A stretch of DNA of 64,000 nt from Sinomonas atrocyanea (GTDB lineage: Bacteria > Actinomycetota > Actinomycetes > Actinomycetales > Micrococcaceae), in assembly GCF_030812675.1 (NCBI RefSeq), contig NZ_JAUSTE010000014.1, forward strand, positions 1 through 64,000. Direction: 5' to 3'. A program made the translations under genes and the position numbers. Under the pieces are notes generated by a model. It was not told the DNA's origin and searched no databases. It saw nothing but the letters and a program-made list of their open reading frames with translations. How positions within the stretch are numbered: the first letter of the stretch is position 1; each line of letters begins with the position of its first letter. Positions 18,279 through 26,932 of this stretch are shown piece after piece.

Positions 18279-18422
18279 GTGCAGCTCACCGAATACATAG
18301 ACCTGGTCGAGGACCTCGCCTCCGCAGTGCTTGACGGGGAGGGTGCCGCGGCCGCAAGCCTTGCCCAGACCGTCAAGTCGGCTGGCCGGGAGGTCCGGGC
18401 CCAGACGCGGCGGACGGACTGA
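18279..18422 (+). CDS. Possible small acidic protein (47 aa)
   Basis: From GTG 18279 the frame encodes 47 residues with an amphipathic, Glu/Asp/Ala-rich helix pattern (EYIDLVEDLASAVLDGEG). The open frame extends upstream to 18168, but that part reads like non-coding sequence. No good ribosome binding site is seen. It ends about 75 nt before the MarR gene on the same strand. It could be a real small protein or a chance frame; I recognise nothing similar. Confidence 0.3.
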   Translation: MQLTEYIDLVEDLASAVLDGEGAAAASLAQTVKSAGREVRAQTRRTD

Positions 18423-18495
18423 GGTCCCTAGCCGCACCCCTCCGGGCGGCGCATAGTGGTCTCGACCGACCCGCACCCGGCACGGGAGTGACGCC

Positions 18496-18912
18496 ATGCA
18501 AGAGCCCCAGCGCCCCATCGGCTTCCTCCTGCGGACCCTGGACCGGCTGCTCGAGGCCCGCTTCGACGAGGCGCTCGAGAGGCACCGGCTCAGCCGGCGC
18601 CAATGGCAGCTGCTCAACGTCCTGGCGGACACCCAGGCCACGGTGGCCCAGCTCGACGAGGCCATTGCCCCCCTGCTCGACGACGGGGCGGAGGAGACGA
18701 GCGAGCGGCACCTCGAGCCGCTGCTCGGCGGCGGCCTCGTCGCGGAGAAGGGCGGGGTCTACCGGCTCACTGATCTGGGCCGCATGGAGCTCCACGGAGC
18801 GCGGGACACGGTCAACGGCCTGCGCGAGGTGACCCTCCGGGGCCTCGAGGACGGCGAGTACGAGCGCACCCTCCGCGCCCTCGAGGCCATGATCGGCAAC
18901 CTCTCAGGCTGA
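18496..18912 (+). CDS. MarR-type winged-helix transcriptional regulator
   Basis: A 138-aa DNA-binding protein with the MarR layout: N-terminal helix (RPIGFLLRTLDRLLEARF), a winged helix centred on residues 35-95 (RRQWQLLNVLADTQATVAQLD, with wing region GGVYRLTDLGR) and a C-terminal dimerisation helix (EYERTLRALEAMIGNL). GGGAGTG precedes the ATG at proper spacing. The ligand and target genes are not evident. Its neighbours are the acetate operon upstream (divergent) and the DUF2249-cupin gene downstream (convergent), so it may act on itself or on distant genes. Confidence 0.82.
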   Translation: MQEPQRPIGFLLRTLDRLLEARFDEALERHRLSRRQWQLLNVLADTQATVAQLDEAIAPLLDDGAEETSERHLEPLLGGGLVAEKGGVYRLTDLGRMELHGARDTVNGLREVTLRGLEDGEYERTLRALEAMIGNLSG

Positions 18913-18941
18913 CCACGCCCGGCGGGGCCGCCGCGCAGCCG

Positions 18942-19523
18942 TCACCACGGCCGGCGGGTGGGGCCGAGGCCCGGCTTGCGCTGGTGCACGGAGAGGTAGC
19001 GCAGGCCGCCGGCGCCGGCGGCGAACTGCCGGCGCGACCGCTTCGGCAGCCACACGAGCGCCCCCGGCGCCAGCGCCACGTCGCCGTCCTCGGTCGTGAG
19101 CGTCCCGTCCCCGGCGATCACATGCAGGAGCACATCGAGGTCCGGACCCACATGCTCGCCGATGCTCCCGTGCGGCGGCAGCGCGATCACGTTGGAGTCG
19201 AGGTCGCGGTTGCCCATGGTGAGCCGGAAGACGGCACCCGAGGCGTCGACGTCGTCCGCCTGCGCCAGGGAGCGGGTGTCGGCGAGCACCCGCGGCAGGG
19301 GAGTGGAGGCGGTCCGCGTGACCCGGATCCGCCACACGGGCCCGCGTTCGAGGTACTCCCAGGAGGAGGCGCCGTACTGGTCGTCCTCGAATTCCGCCCG
19401 CAGCGGCCCGGGGTCGAGGTTCGTCACGAGCATGAACGACTCGTCCACGGCGAGGTTCGCGAACGCCGCGAACACTGCCCGCTTGCGCTGGGGCTTGGGG
19501 ATCGGCCTGACGTCGAGGTCCAT
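18942..19523 (-). CDS. DUF2249-cupin two-domain protein
   Basis: A 193-aa protein. Residues 1-70 fit the DUF2249 domain (DLDVRPIPKPQRKRAVF, LVTNLDPGPLRAEFE, WEYLERGPVWRIRVTR), a small fold often seen near denitrification or hemerythrin genes. Residues 105-185 form a cupin (PHGSIGEHVGPDLDVLLHVIAGDGTL, LAPGALVWLPKRSRR) with a His near the metal site; the full set of metal ligands is not obvious. ATG 19523 follows TATCCT by 7 nt, suggesting a leaderless transcript; an in-frame ATG at 19553 would overlap the divergent hydrolase. Role unknown; a redox or sensor role is a guess. Confidence 0.78.
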   Translation of the reverse strand: MDLDVRPIPKPQRKRAVFAAFANLAVDESFMLVTNLDPGPLRAEFEDDQYGASSWEYLERGPVWRIRVTRTASTPLPRVLADTRSLAQADDVDASGAVFRLTMGNRDLDSNVIALPPHGSIGEHVGPDLDVLLHVIAGDGTLTTEDGDVALAPGALVWLPKRSRRQFAAGAGGLRYLSVHQRKPGLGPTRRPW

Positions 19524-19530
19524 GAACGGC

Positions 19531-19536
19531 AGGATA
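19531..19536 (-). promoter_or_regulatory. -10 box before the DUF2249-cupin gene (leaderless type)
   Basis: Read on the minus strand, TATCCT ends 7 nt before ATG 19523, and no Shine-Dalgarno sequence lies between. The divergent hydrolase starts at 19542, so the two genes share an extremely short 18-bp promoter region. Confidence 0.4.
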
Positions 19537-19541
19537 GTCGC

Positions 19542-20210
19542 ATGGCTGAACATGGCGAGCGCCTCACGATCCCGACCCCCCTCTCCGACGTCTCCGGTGT
19601 CTACGCCCGCCCGGAGGGGGCGGACGCCACCGTCGTGGTGGCCCACGGCGCCGGTGCGGGGATGGACCACCCGTTCATGGTCGCGTACGCCGACGCCCTC
19701 AACGCGCTCGGGCTGGCGACCCTGCGGTTCAACTTCGCCTACAGGGAGGCGGGGAAGAAGCTGCCCGACAGGGCCCCGAAGGCGATCCCCGTCTGGGCGG
19801 CCGCCCTCGAGGAGGCGCGGCGCCGCTCCGCCGGGGAGCCGGTGTGGGCCGCGGGCAAGTCGTTCGGCGGCCGCATGGCCTCCCTCGCGGTCGCCGAGGG
19901 CGCCATGGCCCCTGCCGGGCTCGTGTTCCTCGGCTACCCCCTGCACCCGGCCGGGAAGCCCGAGAAGCTGCGCGACGAGCACCTGTACGGGATCACGCTG
20001 CCGATGCTGTTCCTCTCCGGCACCCGCGACGCGCTCGCCGGGGCGGACCTGCTCGAGGCGGTCGTCGCGAAGCTCCCCACGGCCGCCCTCGCATGGCAGG
20101 AGGGCGGCGACCACTCCTTCGCCGTCAGGGGCGCCAAGCGGAGCCCCGAGGAGGTCGTCGCCCCGCTCGCCCGGCAGACGGCCGAGTTCGTGCGCCGCGG
20201 CGCCAGCTAG
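19542..20210 (+). CDS. Alpha/beta hydrolase (KANL3/Tex30-like dienelactone-hydrolase type)
   Basis: A 222-aa cytoplasmic hydrolase. The oxyanion region is VVVAHGAGAGMDHPFM, the nucleophile elbow is GKSFGGRMAS (serine near residue 105), the acid is in FLSGTRDALAG and the catalytic histidine is in EGGDHSF. This is the complete triad of the Tex30-type alpha/beta hydrolases. No signal peptide. Substrate unknown. It is divergent from the DUF2249 gene with only 18 bp between starts and is followed by an amidase gene in the same direction. Confidence 0.85.
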   Translation: MAEHGERLTIPTPLSDVSGVYARPEGADATVVVAHGAGAGMDHPFMVAYADALNALGLATLRFNFAYREAGKKLPDRAPKAIPVWAAALEEARRRSAGEPVWAAGKSFGGRMASLAVAEGAMAPAGLVFLGYPLHPAGKPEKLRDEHLYGITLPMLFLSGTRDALAGADLLEAVVAKLPTAALAWQEGGDHSFAVRGAKRSPEEVVAPLARQTAEFVRRGAS

Positions 20211-20277
20211 GCGGTCCGATCCGCGGCGGCCGCACCGGCCCTTGCGCCGCCGTCGGCCCGGTGGTCCTCTGGGACCT

Positions 20278-21741
20278 GTGGACGAGGAACTGCGCTGGAG
20301 CGACGGGCTCGCGCAGGCCGACCTGGTGCGGTCAGGGCGGGCGAGCCCTGCTGAGCTCGAGGCCGAGGCCCGTGAACGCATCCGCCGGCTCGGCCCGGGG
20401 CTGAACGCGCTCGTGTGGGAGGCCGGGCCGGGCGGGGCGCTCCCGCGGCCGCCGGTGGCCGCGCATGACGCCGGCCTCCCGCCGCCCGCTGGGGGCGCGC
20501 CCTTCGCCGGGGTCCCGTTCCTGGTCAAGGACCTTGCGCTCGAGATCGCGGGCACGCCCTTCCGCGAGGGCCCGCGCTGGACCGAGGGCACCGTCTCGGC
20601 CCACACCCAGGAGCTCGCCCTGCGGCACGCCCGCGCCGGCCTCGTGACCTTGGGCAAGACTGCCACCTGCGAGTTCGGCCTCGCCCCGCACTGCGAGCCG
20701 GCGCTCCACGGGCCGGTCCGCAACCCCTGGGACCCAGCGCGGGCGACCTCCGGCTCGAGCGGCGGATCCGCGGCCGCCGTCGCTGCAGGTATCGTGCCGC
20801 TCGCCCACGGCGGAGACCTCGGCGGGTCGATCCGGTACCCGGCGGCCTGGTGCGGCGTGTTCGGCTTCAAGCCGAGCCGTGGCCTCGTGCCCGAGGGCCC
20901 CGAGTACGGCGACATCGTGGGCGGGCTCGCCGCGGAGCACGCACTCACCCGTTCGGTGCGCGACTCGGCCGCGCTCCTCGACGCCGTCGCCGGGCCCGCC
21001 CCCGGCGACCCGTACGCCGCTGCCGGCCGCCCAGGCGGCTGTTCCGAGGCGCTCGCGGCGGGGCCCGGGACGCTGCGGGTCGCCGCGACCGCGCGGCCGA
21101 ACGCCGGGCAGCCCGTCGATCCGGCCTGGGCCGATGCGCTGGAGGACACGGTCGCGCTGCTCGCCCGGCTCGGCCACACGGTCATCGAGGGTGCGCCGGA
21201 TCCGCTGGGCCGCAGCGGGCACCGGGCGATCCGAGCGGTCTACGGAGCGGCCTCCGCCTGGGTGTGCGCGTACTGGACCCGGCGGACCGGCCGGCCGCCC
21301 GCGGACGGGGAGATCGAGCCGTCCACGCGCGCCCTCTTCAATCGGGGCGCCCGCATCGGCGCCGGGGAATACCTGTCCGGGGTGGAGGAGCTCCAGCGCT
21401 TCGCCCGCCGCGCCGCCGGGTTCTTCGCCGACGTCGACGTCTGGCTCACGCCCACGATGGGCGGCCCGCCGGTGCCGCTCGGGACGCTCACCGGCACCGA
21501 CGAGGAGCCCCTGCGCGGGGAGGCGGCCGCCGGCGGCTTCCTCATGTTCGACGCCGAGTACGCGAACATCACCGGCGGCCCGGCGATGAGCGTGCCCGCG
21601 GGCCTGGACGGGGACGGGCTCCCGCTCGCCGTCGCCTTCCTCGGCCGCCCGGGGGAGGACGCGCGTCTCATGGCACTGGCCGCGCAGCTCGAGGCCGTCC
21701 GTCCGTGGGCCCATCTGCACCCGCCCGTGCTGCACACCTGA
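20278..21741 (+). CDS. Amidase (amidase signature family)
   Basis: A 487-aa amidase-signature enzyme hydrolysing carboxylic amides. The Ser-cisSer-Lys triad is visible: lysine in PFLVKDLALE (about residue 83), the cis-serine in the Gly/Ser stretch SGSSGGSAAAVAAG and the nucleophile in GGDLGGSIRYPAAWCG. FGFKPSRG follows, as is usual. The C-terminal part contains ANITGGPAMSVPAG. GTG 20278 is the most likely start; the open frame upstream overlaps the hydrolase in another frame. It lies 67 nt after the hydrolase. Physiological substrate is unknown. Confidence 0.9.
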   Translation: MDEELRWSDGLAQADLVRSGRASPAELEAEARERIRRLGPGLNALVWEAGPGGALPRPPVAAHDAGLPPPAGGAPFAGVPFLVKDLALEIAGTPFREGPRWTEGTVSAHTQELALRHARAGLVTLGKTATCEFGLAPHCEPALHGPVRNPWDPARATSGSSGGSAAAVAAGIVPLAHGGDLGGSIRYPAAWCGVFGFKPSRGLVPEGPEYGDIVGGLAAEHALTRSVRDSAALLDAVAGPAPGDPYAAAGRPGGCSEALAAGPGTLRVAATARPNAGQPVDPAWADALEDTVALLARLGHTVIEGAPDPLGRSGHRAIRAVYGAASAWVCAYWTRRTGRPPADGEIEPSTRALFNRGARIGAGEYLSGVEELQRFARRAAGFFADVDVWLTPTMGGPPVPLGTLTGTDEEPLRGEAAAGGFLMFDAEYANITGGPAMSVPAGLDGDGLPLAVAFLGRPGEDARLMALAAQLEAVRPWAHLHPPVLHT

Positions 21742-21834
21742 ACGAGGGGAAGGAGCCCTTCGGCCAGCCCGTCAGCTGGGTCCTGACCGCCGCGTCCGTG
21801 CTCTCGACCGCCGCGGCCGTGCTCTCGGCCCGCC

Positions 21835-23606
21835 TCAGCCGGCGGGCGGGGCAGGCGGGGGAGGCTCCTGCACGCCGTCGTGCCTGTCCGGGTCGTCGCG
21901 GTCGGCGCGGAGGGTCCGCACCGCGGCGCTCACCGTCGGGTAGAAGTGGTCGACGCCGAATCTCGCCCGGGTGCCGAACCGCACGAGCCTGTCCTTCATG
22001 GGGCCCTTCAGCTCGGCGAACACGAGCTGGATGCCGCGCTGGGCGAGCCACTCGTCCAGCTCGATGAGCTCCTCGAGCGCCGTCGTGTCGATGCCCGTGA
22101 TCGGCTCGGCAGCGAGGACCACGTGGGTCACGGGCCGCCCCGCGGCCTTGACGAGCGAACGGAGGAAGTCCGTGAGCACCGAGCCGTTGGCGAAGAAGAG
22201 CGGCGCGTCGAACCGCGCGAGGATGAGGCCGGGGAGCCGCGTGCCCTCGGGGTGCCGGGAGAGGTCGTGGTAGCCGGGAACCTCATCGAGATGGCCCAGC
22301 TCGGCGCGGTACGGGGTGAACGCGCGGCGGACGAACTCGAGCAGCGCAAGCCCGATCGCGACGAGGATGCCCGGGAGCACACCGAGCGTCGTCACGCCCA
22401 CGAAGGCGGCCGCATCACCGCGGCCTCGCTCCGGCTCATCCGCGCGAGCCGGACGATCTCGGGCGCGTCCACGAGGCCCACCACGGCCACGATCACCACC
22501 GCCGCGAGCGTCGCGGTCGGAATGTAGGAGGTGAGGCCGGGGGCGAGGAGCATGAACGCCAGGACGAGGGCGGCTGCCACGACGCCCGTGAGCTGGCTGC
22601 GGGCCCCCGCCGCCAGGGCCACCGGCGTCCGCGACCCGCTGGCCGAGACGGGCAGGCCGCCGAGGAGCCCGGTCACGGCGTTCGCCAGCCCGATCGCGCC
22701 CAGCTCCCGGTTGCCCGAGACGTCGCCGCCGTACCGCGACGCGAGGCTCTTCGACAGCACGCCCGAGTCAGCGAACGTCATGAGGGCGATCCCGGCCGCC
22801 GGGACCACCAGCGCCAGGGCGTCTTCCAGGACGACGCCGCGGAACGGCGGGGGCGGCAGCCCGGAGGGGAGGGCGCCGGCCACCGCGGTGCGGGTGCCGA
22901 GGCCGAGCAGCCACGTGGCCGCCGCGGAGCCGACCACGGCCGCGAGCATCCCCGCGAGCCGCCATCCGAGCAGGCCGGCCGCGGCGATGACGGCGAGCGA
23001 CCCTGCGCCCACGGCCACCGAGACCGGATTGGCCGCGGGGAGCGCCCCGGCCAGGGCCACGAGCTGCTCCCACGGGGTGGCGCCCGAGGCGTGGAGCCCG
23101 GTCAGCGTGGCCAGCTGCGAGGCGAAGACCACGAGGGCGAGCCCGCTGAGGTACCCGAGCCGGATCGGCCGCGACTGCAGCTGCGTCACCACCCCCAGCC
23201 GCAGGAGGGAGCCGGCCACCATGAGCGCGCCCATGAGCAGGGCGAGGAGGCCCGCGAGTGCGACCGCCCGCTCGGCGCTGCCGGCCGCGAGCGGCAGGAC
23301 GGACGCCGCAATGAGGGGCGCCAGCGCCGAGTCGGGCCCCAGCACGAGGACGCGGCTCGGGCCGACGAGCGCGTACACCGCCATCGGGACGACGGTCGCG
23401 TAGAGCCCGGTGACCGGCGGCAGCCCCGCGGCCTGCGCGTACGCCATGCCCGCCGGGATGAGGAGCGCGAACAGCCCTGCTCCCGCCACGACGTCGTCGC
23501 GGAGCCAGCGCGGCTCGTAGTGCCGCAGCCATGGCGCGAGGGGGATCCGGCGCTGCAGCCGGCGAGCCGCCGCTGCACCGCGCGCCCGCCACCGATCCAC
23601 GCCCAT
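21835..23606 (-). pseudogene. SulP/SLC26-family anion transporter interrupted by a frameshift
   Basis: The N-terminal frame (23606 to about 22415) encodes a SulP membrane domain: LFALLIPAGMAYAQAAGLPP, TGLYATVVPMAVYALVG, ADSGVLSKSLASRYG and LLGGLPVSASGSRTP. It runs into a stop at 22392 immediately after LARMSRSEAAVM. The next frame, open from upstream to 21835, continues the family sequence without loss (AAFVGVTTLGVLPGILVAIGLALLEF) through a complete STAS domain (ILARFDAPLFFANG, ITGIDTTALEELIELDEWLAQRG). So one gene is split by a +1/-1 shift at about 22405-22425. It is either a recent pseudogene or a base error. The intact product would be an inorganic anion transporter. Confidence 0.82.
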
Positions 23607-23663
23607 GCTGGGATGATGTCGCTCCGCAGCACGCCCCGCCAGTGCCGGTGGCAGGATGGGAGG

Positions 23664-25082
23664 GTGAGCACAGCCATCGTCGTCGGCAGCGGGCCCAACG
23701 GGCTCGCCGCAGCCGTGCACCTGGCCGCCCACGGCGTCCAGGTGCGGGTGCTCGAGGCCCAGGACGAGATCGGCGGCGGATGCCGCTCCTCCCAGCCCAC
23801 CCTTCCCGGGGTGGTCGCCGACGACTGCTCGGCCTTCCACCCCCTGGCCGCCGCGTCGCCGTTCCTCACCGGGCTGGGGCTCGAGGAGCACGGCCTGCGG
23901 TGGCTGTGGCCCGAGGTCCAGCTCTCCCACCCGCTCGACGGCGGCCGCGAGGCAGTCCTGTGGCAGGACCTGGGCCGCACCACGGAGGGGCTCGGCGCGG
24001 ACGGCCCCGCGTGGGACGCCCTCGTGGGCCGCGCCGCCCGAGGCTTCGGCACCATCGTCGGCGAATTCCTCGGCCCGCTGCTCCATGTGCCCCGGCATCC
24101 GCTCGCCCTCGCCCGATTCGGCGCCGACGCCGTCCTCCCGGCAACGCTCACGGCCCGCCGGTGGAGCGGCGAGGAGGCCCGCGCCCTGTTCGCCGGCATC
24201 GCCGCGCATGCCTTCGCGCCCCTGGACGCGCCTCTGACCACCTCCGTGGGGCTCGTCCTCGCCGCATCCGCCCACGCCGTCGGATGGCCCGTCGCCGAGG
24301 GCGGCTCCGGCGCCATCGCGTCCGCGCTCGCCGCCCGGCTCTCGCAGCTCGGTGGGACCCTCGAGACGGGGGCCCCCGTCACGGAGGCCGGCGAGCTCGA
24401 CGGGGCGGACCTCGTCCTCCTCGACCTCGCCCCCGGGGCCGCGGCCCGGCTCCTCGCCCGGCGCCTCCCCGCCGGCACGGCCTCGGCCTACACCCGCTAC
24501 CGCCACGGGCCCGCGGCCTTCAAGGTCGACTTCGCCATCGAGGGGGACGTCCCGTGGCAGGCGGAGCACTGCCGCCGGGCCGGCACCGTGCACCTCGGCG
24601 GCACGCTCGAGGGGATCGCCGCGGCGGAGGCTGAGGTGGCCCGGGGCCGGATGCCCGCCCGGCCGTTCGTGCTCGTGGGGCAGCAGTACCTCGCCGATCC
24701 CTCGCGTTCGCGGGACGGCATCAACCCCGTCTGGGCCTACGCCCATGTCCCGCAGGCGTACCCGGGCGACGCGACGGAGGCGCTCACCGCCCAGATCGAG
24801 CGGTTCGCCCCCGGGTTCAGAGCCAGGATCCGCGCCACCGCCGTGCGCGGGCCCGCGGCGCTCGAGGCCCACAACGCCAACTACGTGGGCGGGGACATCG
24901 GCACCGGCGCCACCTCGGGGTTCCAGCTGCTCGCACGCCCGCGCCTGGCCGCCAACCCCTACGCGACCGGGGTCCCCGGCGTGTACCTGTGCTCCGCGGC
25001 CACCCCGCCCGGGCCGGGAAGCCACGGCATGTCCGGCTACCGCGCGGCACAGGCAGCGCTCGGCTGGCTCGCGCGCCGCTAG
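23664..25082 (+). CDS. FAD-dependent oxidoreductase, phytoene desaturase-like
   Basis: A 472-aa flavoprotein. The dinucleotide-binding motif VVGSGPNGLAAAVHLAAHG sits at the very N-terminus, followed by VLEAQDEIGGGCRS, the GR2/crtI-type pattern. The end of the protein carries the second FAD-contact motif GVYLCSAATPPGPGSHGMSG, typical of NAD(P)/FAD-dependent phytoene desaturase relatives. There is no carotenoid gene nearby, so the substrate is open. The start is GTG 23664 with GGGAGG directly before it and AGGAT slightly upstream. It is divergent from the SulP gene and 9 nt before the methyltransferase gene. Confidence 0.87.
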   Translation: MSTAIVVGSGPNGLAAAVHLAAHGVQVRVLEAQDEIGGGCRSSQPTLPGVVADDCSAFHPLAAASPFLTGLGLEEHGLRWLWPEVQLSHPLDGGREAVLWQDLGRTTEGLGADGPAWDALVGRAARGFGTIVGEFLGPLLHVPRHPLALARFGADAVLPATLTARRWSGEEARALFAGIAAHAFAPLDAPLTTSVGLVLAASAHAVGWPVAEGGSGAIASALAARLSQLGGTLETGAPVTEAGELDGADLVLLDLAPGAAARLLARRLPAGTASAYTRYRHGPAAFKVDFAIEGDVPWQAEHCRRAGTVHLGGTLEGIAAAEAEVARGRMPARPFVLVGQQYLADPSRSRDGINPVWAYAHVPQAYPGDATEALTAQIERFAPGFRARIRATAVRGPAALEAHNANYVGGDIGTGATSGFQLLARPRLAANPYATGVPGVYLCSAATPPGPGSHGMSGYRAAQAALGWLARR

Positions 25083-25085
25083 GGT
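25080..25085 (+). promoter_or_regulatory. -10 box directly before the RsmC/RlmG-like gene
   Basis: TAGGGT overlaps the TAG stop of the oxidoreductase and ends 6 nt before GTG 25092. No Shine-Dalgarno is present. It fits a leaderless start for the methyltransferase, in addition to any read-through. Confidence 0.4.
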
Positions 25086-25091
25086 GGACAG

Positions 25092-26327
25092 GTGCACGAC
25101 CCCCACAGGACCGCCTTCCCCTTCGAGGACCTGCGCCGGCGCCCCGACGTCGAAGCCCCCAACCTGCAGGCCTTCGACGCCACCGACAGGCTCCTCGGCG
25201 CCCGCGGCCTCGAGCAGGCGGGGGCGCGCGGACTCGCCGGGCGGGAGATCGCCGTCATCGGCGACGCCTACGGCGCTATCACGCTCCAGCTCGCCGCCGC
25301 CGGGTACGCCGGCGTCCGGGTCCACCAGGACCTCGTGACCGGCCGGGCCGCGCTCGCGGGCAACGCCGTGGCGCTCGGGCTGGCGGGCAGCTACGAGGAG
25401 CACGAGCTGGACGCCGGCCTGCTCACGGGCGCCCGGCTCGTCCTCGCCCAGCTGCCGAGGGGCCTCGCGGAGCTCGAGGAGCTGGCCGACGCGGTGGCCC
25501 GCTGGGCGGCCGACGACGTCGTGCTGGCCGCCGGCGGCCGCGTGAAGCACATGACGCTGGCCATGAACGGCGTCCTCGCCGCCCGCTTCACCGAGGTGGC
25601 GGCGGAGCTCGCGGTGCACAAGTCCCGGCTCCTGACCGCCGCCGGGCCGCGCCCCGTCCCCGAGCTGGCGCCCTTCCCGGTATGCGCAGCGCACGGCGAC
25701 GTCGGCCTGACCTTGTGCGCGTACGGCGGCGCGTTCGCCGGTGCGCGCCTCGACCTCGGCACCCGCTTCCTGCTCGGGTTCCTCGACCGGATCCCCGGCG
25801 GCCCCGCGACCACTGCCGTGGACCTCGGCTGCGGCACCGGCGCCCTCGCGGCCGCCTACGCCCTCCGGCACCCCGGCGCGCGGGTCGTGGCCACCGACCG
25901 CTCCGCCGCGGCGGTCCGCTCGGCGCGCGCCACCGTGGAGGCGAACGGGGTAACCGGCCGCGTCGCCGTCGAGCACGACGACGCCGGGGAAGACCTGCCG
26001 GAGGCGTGCGCCGACGTCGTGCTCCTCAACCCGCCCTTCCACCTTGGTGCGAGCGTCCACGCCGGGGCGGGGCTCAAGCTCATCGCCGCAGCCGGCCGGC
26101 TCCTGAAGCCCGGCGGCGAGCTGTGGTGCGTGGCCAACAGCCACCTGGGCTACCGGGCCGCGCTGCAGCGGGCGGTGGGCAGGACGGAGGTGGCCGGGCG
26201 CAACCGGAAGTTCACCGTGACACGCTCCGTGCGCCGCGCCGCCGCCCGGGACGCCCCCGGCGCGGACTCCCGCCCGGAAGGCCCTTCTCGTCCTCCGGCT
26301 CCCGGCGTACCGTCGGAGGGGCCATGA
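25092..26327 (+). CDS. RsmC/RlmG-like rRNA guanine-N2 methyltransferase
   Basis: A 411-aa class I SAM-dependent methyltransferase with the two-domain RsmC/RlmG layout. The N-terminal domain (residues 1-190) is a degenerate methyltransferase fold (EIAVIGDAYGAITLQLAA). The C-terminal domain has motif I AVDLGCGTGALAAAYAL near residue 240 and the catalytic NPPFH near residue 315, as in enzymes that methylate guanine N2 of 16S (G1207) or 23S (G1835) rRNA. The target base cannot be decided here. The last 30 residues are a disordered Pro/Arg tail. Its TGA stop overlaps the ATG of the SOUL gene. Confidence 0.87.
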   Translation: MHDPHRTAFPFEDLRRRPDVEAPNLQAFDATDRLLGARGLEQAGARGLAGREIAVIGDAYGAITLQLAAAGYAGVRVHQDLVTGRAALAGNAVALGLAGSYEEHELDAGLLTGARLVLAQLPRGLAELEELADAVARWAADDVVLAAGGRVKHMTLAMNGVLAARFTEVAAELAVHKSRLLTAAGPRPVPELAPFPVCAAHGDVGLTLCAYGGAFAGARLDLGTRFLLGFLDRIPGGPATTAVDLGCGTGALAAAYALRHPGARVVATDRSAAAVRSARATVEANGVTGRVAVEHDDAGEDLPEACADVVLLNPPFHLGASVHAGAGLKLIAAAGRLLKPGGELWCVANSHLGYRAALQRAVGRTEVAGRNRKFTVTRSVRRAAARDAPGADSRPEGPSRPPAPGVPSEGP

Positions 26328-26932
26328 CCGAACAGCAGCCCTACGAGCTCCTCCGCCGCTACGCGGACTTCGAGCTGCGTCGCTACCCCGCCCACACCGT
26401 GGCGGAGGTCGAGGTGAGCGCATCCTTCGACAGGGCGGGCAACGCCGCCTTCCGCCGCCTCTTCAACTACATCAGCGGCAGCAACACGGCCCGGCAGCCC
26501 CTGGCCATCACCGCGCCCGTGGTGCAGGAGGCCGGTCCAGGCCGCCTGCCGTCCCAGAAGGTGGCCATGACGGCCCCCGTGCTCCAGAGCGGACCGCTCG
26601 ACGCCGGTGCCGCCGGCCGGGGTGCCCCAGAGGAGGGCGCCTACGTGGTCGCGTTCGTGCTCCCCGCCGGCATCACGGAGGAGTCGGCGCCGGTGCCCGC
26701 CGATCCGCGGGTGCGGATCCGGTCGGTGCCGGCCTCCACGGCCGCCGCGCTGCGCTTCTCCGGGCGCGGGTCCGGGGCGGCGTTCGCCCGGCACGCCAGG
26801 GAGCTGCGGGAGGCCATGGCCGCGGCCGGCCTCGAGCCCTCGGGGGCGCCCCGGTTCGCCCGGTTCGACCCACCGTTCAAGCCCTTCTTCCTGCGCCGCA
26901 ACGAGGTCGTGCAGGACGTGGCACGGGCCTAG
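26324..26932 (+). CDS. SOUL heme-binding family protein
   Basis: A 202-aa protein of the SOUL/HBP family. Characteristic patterns are YELLRRYADFELRRYPAHTVAEV at the N-terminus, FRRLFNYISGSN, the paired ITAPV / MTAPVL motifs, VAFVLPAG and PPFKPFFLRRNEV at the end. Members bind heme or tetrapyrroles in eukaryotes; the bacterial role is poorly known. ATG 26324 overlaps the stop of the methyltransferase gene (ATGA), indicating coupling; GGAGGGGCC lies just upstream. The 3' end overlaps the convergent kinase gene by 4 nt at a shared CTAG. Confidence 0.88.
   Translation: MTEQQPYELLRRYADFELRRYPAHTVAEVEVSASFDRAGNAAFRRLFNYISGSNTARQPLAITAPVVQEAGPGRLPSQKVAMTAPVLQSGPLDAGAAGRGAPEEGAYVVAFVLPAGITEESAPVPADPRVRIRSVPASTAAALRFSGRGSGAAFARHARELREAMAAAGLEPSGAPRFARFDPPFKPFFLRRNEVVQDVARA

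Noticed and set aside
23607-26423. Minus-strand open frame continuous with the SulP gene (upstream part of a 1343-codon frame)
   Set aside because: Only the part below 23606 has SulP sequence; the rest is a shadow of the oxidoreductase and methyltransferase genes.
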